A stretch of 34,505 nucleotides of DNA from Nitrospiria bacterium (lineage in GTDB: Bacteria > Nitrospirota > Nitrospiria > JACQBZ01), in NCBI GenBank assembly GCA_919901335.1, contig CAKKOZ010000013.1:1-34505 (forward strand), given 5' to 3'. A program made the position numbers and the translations under genes. The first letter of the stretch is position 1. Each line of letters starts with the position of its first letter. Below are positions 29,809-34,505 of the stretch, piece by piece. Below the pieces are notes generated by a model. It saw only the letters and a program-made list of their open reading frames with translations, had not been told where the DNA came from and ran no database searches.

Positions 29809-30798
29809 TTATAATTTAATCGCTTCCCGCACTTCTTCCAAGGTTGCGCGAGCCGCCTTGCCGGCCTTCTCCGAGCCCTCGGCCACGACCGCCTCGACCT
29901 TCTTGGGATGCTTTGCCCATTTCTCCCGCTCCGACCAGATCGGCTCAAGCCGCTGAACCATCCGGTCGGCCGCCAGCTTTTTACAATCGACGCAGCCGAT
30001 GGCGGCCGTACGGCATTCCGTGTTCACACGATCGATCACGCCGATCGCGGAGAAAATTTTGTGATAGGAAAAAACGGGACAGAGATCCGGATTACCGCGA
30101 TCCGTTCGTCGGATCCGTGCCGGGTCGGTCACCATCGTCCGGAGTTTTTCACGGACGTCCTGCTCGGGGTCGGAAAGATAGATCGCGTTATTGTAGCTCT
30201 TGCTCATCTTTCGCCCGTCGGTGCCCAGGAGTTTCGGCACCTCGGCGAGCAGGGGCTGCGGCTCGGGAAAGACGGCCGTATAGAGATGGTTGAACCGACG
30301 GGCCAGCTCGCGCGTTAATTCCAGATGGGGAAGCTGGTCCACGCCCACCGGAACGACGTCGGCCTTGTAGATCAGAATATCGGCCGATTGAAGAACGGGA
30401 TAGCCCAGGAAACCGTACGTCGTCAGATCCCGCTCACGGAGCTCTTCGATCTTCTCTTTATAGGTCGGGTTTCGCTCCAGCCACGGCACCGGCGTGATCA
30501 TCGAGAGGAGCAGATGCAGCACGGCATGCTCCGGCACGCGGGACTGAATGAAGACGGCGCATTTGTCCGGATTGATCCCGGCCGAAAGCCAGTCGAGCAA
30601 CATCTCGCGGATGTACTCCCGGAGGCGGGTCGTATCGGCGTAATTGGTGGACAGGGCATGCCAGTCGGCCACAAAAAAATAGGCGTCGTAGTCCTGCTGG
30701 TATTTGATCCAGCTGTCCAGCGCGCCCAACCAGTTTCCCAGATGCATCCGTCCGCTGGGCTGCATCCCGCTCAGCATGCGTCGTTTCCGTTGCTTCAC
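29809..30798 (-). CDS. trpS: tryptophan--tRNA ligase
   Basis: 329 residues, class I synthetase. HIGH-type motif PSGRMHLGNWLGA (14-26) and KMSKS motif GRKMSKSYNN. Full-length bacterial TrpRS. The start is GTG at 30798, supported by GGGAGG 9 bases upstream; MKQRKRRMLSGMQPSG fits the family. It sits 26 bases after the M50 protease gene, in the LppC-M50-trpS-lgt operon. No leader peptide or T-box is visible. Confidence 0.96.
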   Translation of the reverse strand: MKQRKRRMLSGMQPSGRMHLGNWLGALDSWIKYQQDYDAYFFVADWHALSTNYADTTRLREYIREMLLDWLSAGINPDKCAVFIQSRVPEHAVLHLLLSMITPVPWLERNPTYKEKIEELRERDLTTYGFLGYPVLQSADILIYKADVVPVGVDQLPHLELTRELARRFNHLYTAVFPEPQPLLAEVPKLLGTDGRKMSKSYNNAIYLSDPEQDVREKLRTMVTDPARIRRTDRGNPDLCPVFSYHKIFSAIGVIDRVNTECRTAAIGCVDCKKLAADRMVQRLEPIWSEREKWAKHPKKVEAVVAEGSEKAGKAARATLEEVREAIKL

Positions 30799-30824
30799 GA
30801 TGAATTACCTCCCGTATATTTATA

Positions 30825-31550
30825 CTAAAAAAAGAAGGGGCTGACGCCCAGGATCCACATCATGATATTCATGATCAGCGGCGAGAGGATCTGCGACCAG
30901 AACCCCAGCGGGTCCAGGAAGACCAGCGCGATGATGATAAAAAACCCGAACGGCTCGATGCTGGCCCAGGCCGCCGATTGACGATCCGGAAGGAGCCCGA
31001 CCATCACGCGGCCGCCGTCCAGCGGCGGGATCGGGATCATGTTGAAAACCGCCAGAACGACATTCCATTTCACGGCCTCGAAAAGCATCAGCAGAACCGG
31101 CACGAGGATGATTGCAACCGGATCACTCCAGACCGAGGGTCCGGTACCGGGCCGCAGGTGCAAAATCAGGTTTGGGTTGATCGCCACGATCAGACGAAAC
31201 AGTGCGCCGCAGGCGATCGCCAGGAGCAGATTCGTGGCCGGACCCGCGCCCGCCACCCAGATCATGTCCTCCTTGGGCCGTCGGAGGTTCATGAAATTCA
31301 CCGGCACCGGTTTCGCGTAGCCGAAGACGAAGCTGCCCTTCGTCGCGATCAGCAAAAAAATGGGCATCATAATCGTCCCGATGAGATCGATGTGCGGCAG
31401 CGGATTGAGCGTCAACCGGCCCATCATCCGGGCGGTGGGATCGCCCCGCCTGTTCGCCACCCAGCCGTGAGCCACCTCGTGGAGGATGACCGCAAGGAGG
31501 ATCGGGATGGCCGAGATCGAGATCTGTTGAACGATCGTGTTGATGTCCAT
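30825..31550 (-). CDS. site-2-protease-like M50 membrane metallopeptidase
   Basis: 241 residues, polytopic. Zinc motif HEVAH (24-28) in the first helix and the third ligand Asp178 in NMIPIPPLDGGR. The mid-protein AGAGPATNLLLA matches the family's conserved loop. It is the compact M50 type (YwhC/SREBP-S2P-like, without PDZ domains), so it is not RseP. Substrate unknown. Its ATG overlaps the stop of the upstream gene by one base (TGATG). Confidence 0.9.
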   Translation of the reverse strand: MDINTIVQQISISAIPILLAVILHEVAHGWVANRRGDPTARMMGRLTLNPLPHIDLIGTIMMPIFLLIATKGSFVFGYAKPVPVNFMNLRRPKEDMIWVAGAGPATNLLLAIACGALFRLIVAINPNLILHLRPGTGPSVWSDPVAIILVPVLLMLFEAVKWNVVLAVFNMIPIPPLDGGRVMVGLLPDRQSAAWASIEPFGFFIIIALVFLDPLGFWSQILSPLIMNIMMWILGVSPFFF

Positions 31551-33490
31551 CAGTCTATCTGAACGAATTTGCCGTCCTTCGCCTGTATCACAAACAGTCG
31601 CTTTGCCACTTCGCCGTCCGGGGTGTAGCGGGTCGGCCCGGTAACCCCCGAGAAATTCTGGATCCGGCCCACGAAGTCCCGCACCGCCTCGCCGGTCACC
31701 GCACCCTGCTGCAATGCCTTCAGGATCAGTTGGGCGGTGTCATACGCCTGGGCCGCCAGGAGGGTCGGCTCCTCCTCGTAGCGGTTGCGATACCGCTCCA
31801 CGAAGGACCGCACCGATGGGTCCGTGCTGCCGGGGAAAAACCCGTCCACAAAAATCCCGCCGTCAATATATTTCCCGCCGATACGGAAAAGGTCTGGAGA
31901 GTTCCAACCGTTCGTCCCGAGAAGCGTCACCCCCTGAATCGAGTAGAAGGCCAGCTGAGCCGCCATCAGGCCGGCCTGATCGTAATCGCTCGGAAGAAAG
32001 ACGGCGTCGAACCCGGGTTTGTATTCCCGGATCCCGCCCTTTTGCTGGGGCGGCGGGCCCAGAAAGCCACCCTTGGAGAGATCGGCCTCTTTTAAATATT
32101 TGATCTGCGGTCCAAAATCGGTCGCATTCGGATCGTACGACGCCCGCGCGATGATCGCGCCGCCCCGTTTCACGACCTCTTCCGAGAACACCCGCATCAT
32201 CTCCGTCCCGTATCCGTCATCGGAATAGAGGATGCAGAAGCGTTTCAGGTTGAGCGCGTTGACGGCGTAGGCCGCGATCTCGCGGGCCTGCTGTCGGTTC
32301 GTGATCGAGTTCCGCAAAACGTATTTCCACGGCCGGGCCCAATCCTCCGATGCCGTCGGCGTCAGCAGCGGGATCCGGTGGGCGTCCGCTTTGGGTGCCG
32401 CGGCCGCCACCTGCCGGCTCAGCATCGGACCGATGATCGCGCTCACGCGGTATTCCCGGGCCAGTTCCTCCAGGCCGGTCTGCAGCGCGGCCGCGTCCCC
32501 TTCCGTGTCCTTGACGACGATCCCGGCAAATTTTTCGGGGGCCGCGTCCGACCCGGGATCCAGCGCCAGCCGGACGCCGTTAAGCACCTGCTGGCCGAAC
32601 GGTTTCAACCGGCCCGACAGCGGGAGCAACGCTCCGATCAGAACCCGGTGGCTCAGATAGATCTGCTTGATCGCGACGATCTTGCTCCGCGCCTTGGAAA
32701 CGGCCTTGTGCTTGGGATAGATTGAAAGGAAACGCCGCCATTCGCGTTCGGCCTCAAAATACTCTTTGGCCGATTCGTAGAGATCGGCCAACCTCAACAA
32801 GGCCGCATCGCCTGGATACCCTTTTGGAAACTGGCGAACCAGCTCTTCGAGCTCCGGCCGCGAGCTCATGTTCAGCAGCTCCTGCACCCGGTCTTCGATC
32901 GCCCGCTTCTCCTCCTCCTGGCTCCATTCCTTTTTCAACATCTCCTTCACGGCCTGCACGAGGTCCTTTTTATTCAAAAGAACCTCGATGATGCGGTCGG
33001 TCAGGGCCTGCCTCGCGGCCGGATCCCGGCTCAGGTTCCGTTCGAGCTCCAGAATCGGGAGGGCGTTATCGAACTGGCCAAGGCCGATATAGGCCTCGGA
33101 CAGTTCATGCCGGGCCCGTTCGGCCAACGGCGAATGGGGAAGCTCGTTCAATATCTTCTGATACTGGACGACCGCGTCAGTGTCATTTTGCTGTTGACGG
33201 CTGATCTGGGCCAGACCAAAATAGGCTTGATCCCTCAGCGGCGATTGCGGATAGGTCGCGAGCAGGAACTGATAGGCAAGCTGCGCCTGCTCCGGATCGC
33301 CCGCGCCGACGGCCGCAAGGGCTCGGTCCAGGAGCTCCTGGGCATTCGCCTCGGGCGTTGCCGTCGTGTCACCGGCCGGCGGCTCCTGCGCGCCGATCGG
33401 CGCCTGGAGCACGAGCCCTAAAATCATCGCGGCCGAAAAAATTCCGGCCGTTCCCCTTGCGCTCCGCTTCTTCGATAAAACTGTCGTCAT
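31550..33490 (-). CDS. LppC-like/ABC-type periplasmic ligand-binding protein with TPR domain
   Basis: 646 residues. N-terminal signal peptide (hydrophobic stretch IFSAAMILGLVLQAP, cleavage after GAQ). Residues about 50-290 are tetratricopeptide-like helices (AYFGLAQISRQQ and RARHELSEAYIGLGQ units). Residues about 295-640 form a type 1 periplasmic binding fold related to branched-chain amino-acid receptors (IGALLPLSGRLKPFGQQVLNG, then SAIIGPMLS). This TPR plus binding-fold layout is that of LpoA/LppC, activators of penicillin-binding proteins, but there is no lipobox, and ABC transporter genes are absent here. I use ATG 33490; a GTG at 33496 is the alternative. First gene of the operon. Confidence 0.85.
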   Translation of the reverse strand: MTTVLSKKRSARGTAGIFSAAMILGLVLQAPIGAQEPPAGDTTATPEANAQELLDRALAAVGAGDPEQAQLAYQFLLATYPQSPLRDQAYFGLAQISRQQQNDTDAVVQYQKILNELPHSPLAERARHELSEAYIGLGQFDNALPILELERNLSRDPAARQALTDRIIEVLLNKKDLVQAVKEMLKKEWSQEEEKRAIEDRVQELLNMSSRPELEELVRQFPKGYPGDAALLRLADLYESAKEYFEAEREWRRFLSIYPKHKAVSKARSKIVAIKQIYLSHRVLIGALLPLSGRLKPFGQQVLNGVRLALDPGSDAAPEKFAGIVVKDTEGDAAALQTGLEELAREYRVSAIIGPMLSRQVAAAAPKADAHRIPLLTPTASEDWARPWKYVLRNSITNRQQAREIAAYAVNALNLKRFCILYSDDGYGTEMMRVFSEEVVKRGGAIIARASYDPNATDFGPQIKYLKEADLSKGGFLGPPPQQKGGIREYKPGFDAVFLPSDYDQAGLMAAQLAFYSIQGVTLLGTNGWNSPDLFRIGGKYIDGGIFVDGFFPGSTDPSVRSFVERYRNRYEEEPTLLAAQAYDTAQLILKALQQGAVTGEAVRDFVGRIQNFSGVTGPTRYTPDGEVAKRLFVIQAKDGKFVQID

Positions 33491-33504
33491 CCTCACAGTA
33501 GGTC

Positions 33505-33533
33505 ACTATAAAAGAAGCAGCCCCTCATGTCAA
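33505..33533 (-). promoter_or_regulatory. promoter of the LppC-M50-trpS-lgt operon
   Basis: Minus strand: perfect -35 TTGACA (33533-33528), 17-base spacer, -10 TATAGT (33510-33505). Predicted start is near 33498, only 2 to 8 bases before the GTG/ATG candidates of the first gene. Confidence 0.82.
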
Positions 33534-33561
33534 CAGAACGTCGGTGGAAATTCGGACGGGC

Positions 33562-33590
33562 TTGTGTTCGCCCGCGGGTTGAAGTAAAAT
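33562..33590 (+). promoter_or_regulatory. likely promoter of xerD
   Basis: -35 TTGTGT (33562-33567, weak), 17-base spacer, -10 TAAAAT (33585-33590). The start would be near 33597, after the in-frame ATG at 33589 and about 10 bases before the ATG at 33607. Confidence 0.55.
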
Positions 33591-33606
33591 GGCCGCACAT
33601 ACCTAC

Positions 33607-34494
33607 ATGCAAGCACACATCCAACAGTTTCTCCAATACCTCACGGTCGAGAAAGGGCTCTCGCCCAATACGATCGTGGCCTATGCCGCCGACTTGAAAC
33701 AGTTCTCCGAATTCCTAAAGGAGCGAGGACGTAACCGGCTTGAAGACGTCGTCCGCCAGGATCTTCTGGACTTTCTGGCCGCGCGAAAACGAAATGGCCT
33801 CTCGTCCCGCTCGCTCGCGCGCCAGATCGCGACCCTCCGCAATTTTTACCGTTTCCTAAACCACGAAAAAATTCTGACGGCGGATCCCACGCAAAACATC
33901 GAATCGCCTCGGGACTGGAAGCGTTTGCCGAAGACGCTGGCCTTCGAAGAAGTCGAGCGCCTCCTCAATCTTCCGAAAGGCGATACCCCTTCGGCCGTCC
34001 GCGACGACGCCCTGATCGAACTGATGTACGCCACCGGCCTGCGCGTCTCGGAACTTACCGCGCTCCCGCTCCAGGCGGTCAATACCGTGGCCGGATACGT
34101 TCTCGCGACCGGCAAGGGGCGCAAACAGCGGATCATCCCGATGGGCGATATGGCCCTTCAAAAAATCAAGATATACCTGGAAACGGCCCGGGCAAAATTA
34201 ACCCAAGGGCTTGCATCCGATTGGATCTTTGTAAACCGCTCCGGACGCGGTCTCACGCGGCAGGGCTGCTGGAAGCTGTTGAAGAAATACGCCCGGCGGG
34301 CCGGGATGAGGCGTTCTATCTCACCGCACATGCTGCGGCACTCGTTCGCAACGCATCTTCTGGAACGCGGCGCCGATCTGCGTTCGGTCCAGGCGATGCT
34401 GGGCCATGCGGACCTGTCCACCACACAGATTTACACGCAGGTCACGCGTCATCGCTTAAAGCAGATTCATGAGCAGCTTCATCCGCGGGGATGA
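33607..34494 (+). CDS. xerD: tyrosine recombinase XerD
   Basis: 295 residues. Resolves chromosome dimers at dif with XerC. N-terminal SAM-like core-binding domain (1-90) and C-terminal catalytic domain with the full active site: Arg146 (ATGLRVSEL), Lys170, His241 and Arg244 (HMLRH), His267 (GHADLSTTQ) and nucleophile Tyr276 (QIYTQVTRHRL). Spacing and length match E. coli XerD closely. I start it at ATG 33607 because the upstream ATG 33589 overlaps the -10 box and the shorter protein aligns from its first residue. It could also be a XerC-type paralogue. It stands alone, divergent from the LppC operon, at the right edge of the window. Confidence 0.93.
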   Translation: MQAHIQQFLQYLTVEKGLSPNTIVAYAADLKQFSEFLKERGRNRLEDVVRQDLLDFLAARKRNGLSSRSLARQIATLRNFYRFLNHEKILTADPTQNIESPRDWKRLPKTLAFEEVERLLNLPKGDTPSAVRDDALIELMYATGLRVSELTALPLQAVNTVAGYVLATGKGRKQRIIPMGDMALQKIKIYLETARAKLTQGLASDWIFVNRSGRGLTRQGCWKLLKKYARRAGMRRSISPHMLRHSFATHLLERGADLRSVQAMLGHADLSTTQIYTQVTRHRLKQIHEQLHPRG

Positions 34495-34505
34495 GGCGGC
34501 CGCTC

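Overview
The window is a dense, housekeeping-rich stretch of a bacterial chromosome (GC-rich by eye). It starts inside a 16S rRNA gene and ends just after a XerD-type recombinase. I see no insertion sequence, prophage, CRISPR array or tRNA, and no gene-free gap longer than about 300 bases. The 16S 5' end, the diderm-style lipoprotein and LppC-like proteins, the PyrR-controlled pyr operon and the predicted non-discriminating AspRS would suit a Nitrospirota-like or related environmental lineage. That placement is a low-confidence inference; aligning the 317 bases of 16S would settle it.

Layout. 1-492 (minus): 5' end of a 16S gene with its leader, a boxA-like element and a near-consensus promoter. 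522-3558 (minus): mtaB, a vanZ-like gene and miaB, joined by 4-base overlaps behind one promoter. 3749-13991 (minus): a nine-gene pyrimidine operon, pyrR-pyrB-pyrC-(DUF4149-like membrane protein)-carA-sppA-carB-greA-pyrD. It is headed by a strong promoter and a complete PyrR attenuator: a binding hairpin with a canonical hexaloop, then an intrinsic terminator. 14212-15210 (plus): a Tat-exported molybdopterin oxidoreductase, divergent from the pyr operon. 15266-21140 (minus): guaB-guaA-rluB-aspS-small two-repeat protein, closed by a 14-bp-stem terminator. 21437-25851 (plus): dnaE-accA. 25910-28164 (minus): small protein, scpA, scpB, mtnB. 28299-33490 (minus): LppC/ABC-type ligand-binding protein, M50 protease, trpS, lgt and an unknown membrane protein. 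33607-34494 (plus): xerD.

How it works together. Both nucleotide branches are present: UMP synthesis up to orotate (carAB, pyrB, pyrC, pyrD) and GMP synthesis from IMP (guaB, guaA). The pyrimidine branch has an RNA switch I can draw base by base. The guaB leader has a hairpin plus U7 that may be a second attenuator. Envelope genes (sppA, lgt, M50 protease, LppC-like), tRNA modification or charging genes (miaB, mtaB, trpS, aspS) and chromosome maintenance genes (dnaE, scpAB, xerD) fill the rest.

The most interesting signals are mostly small. They are: (i) a repeated promoter design with canonical -35/-10 boxes only a few bases from the start codon, implying leaderless or near-leaderless mRNAs at five genes; (ii) five tandem 7-bp repeats inside carA that encode an extra interdomain linker; (iii) an out-of-frame ATG perfectly spaced from the only Shine-Dalgarno in the pyrR leader; (iv) palindromes and phased direct repeats around the promoter of an uncharacterised 91-residue gene; and (v) an uncharacterised 79-residue protein made of two copies of one motif. 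I found no wholly new multi-gene system.
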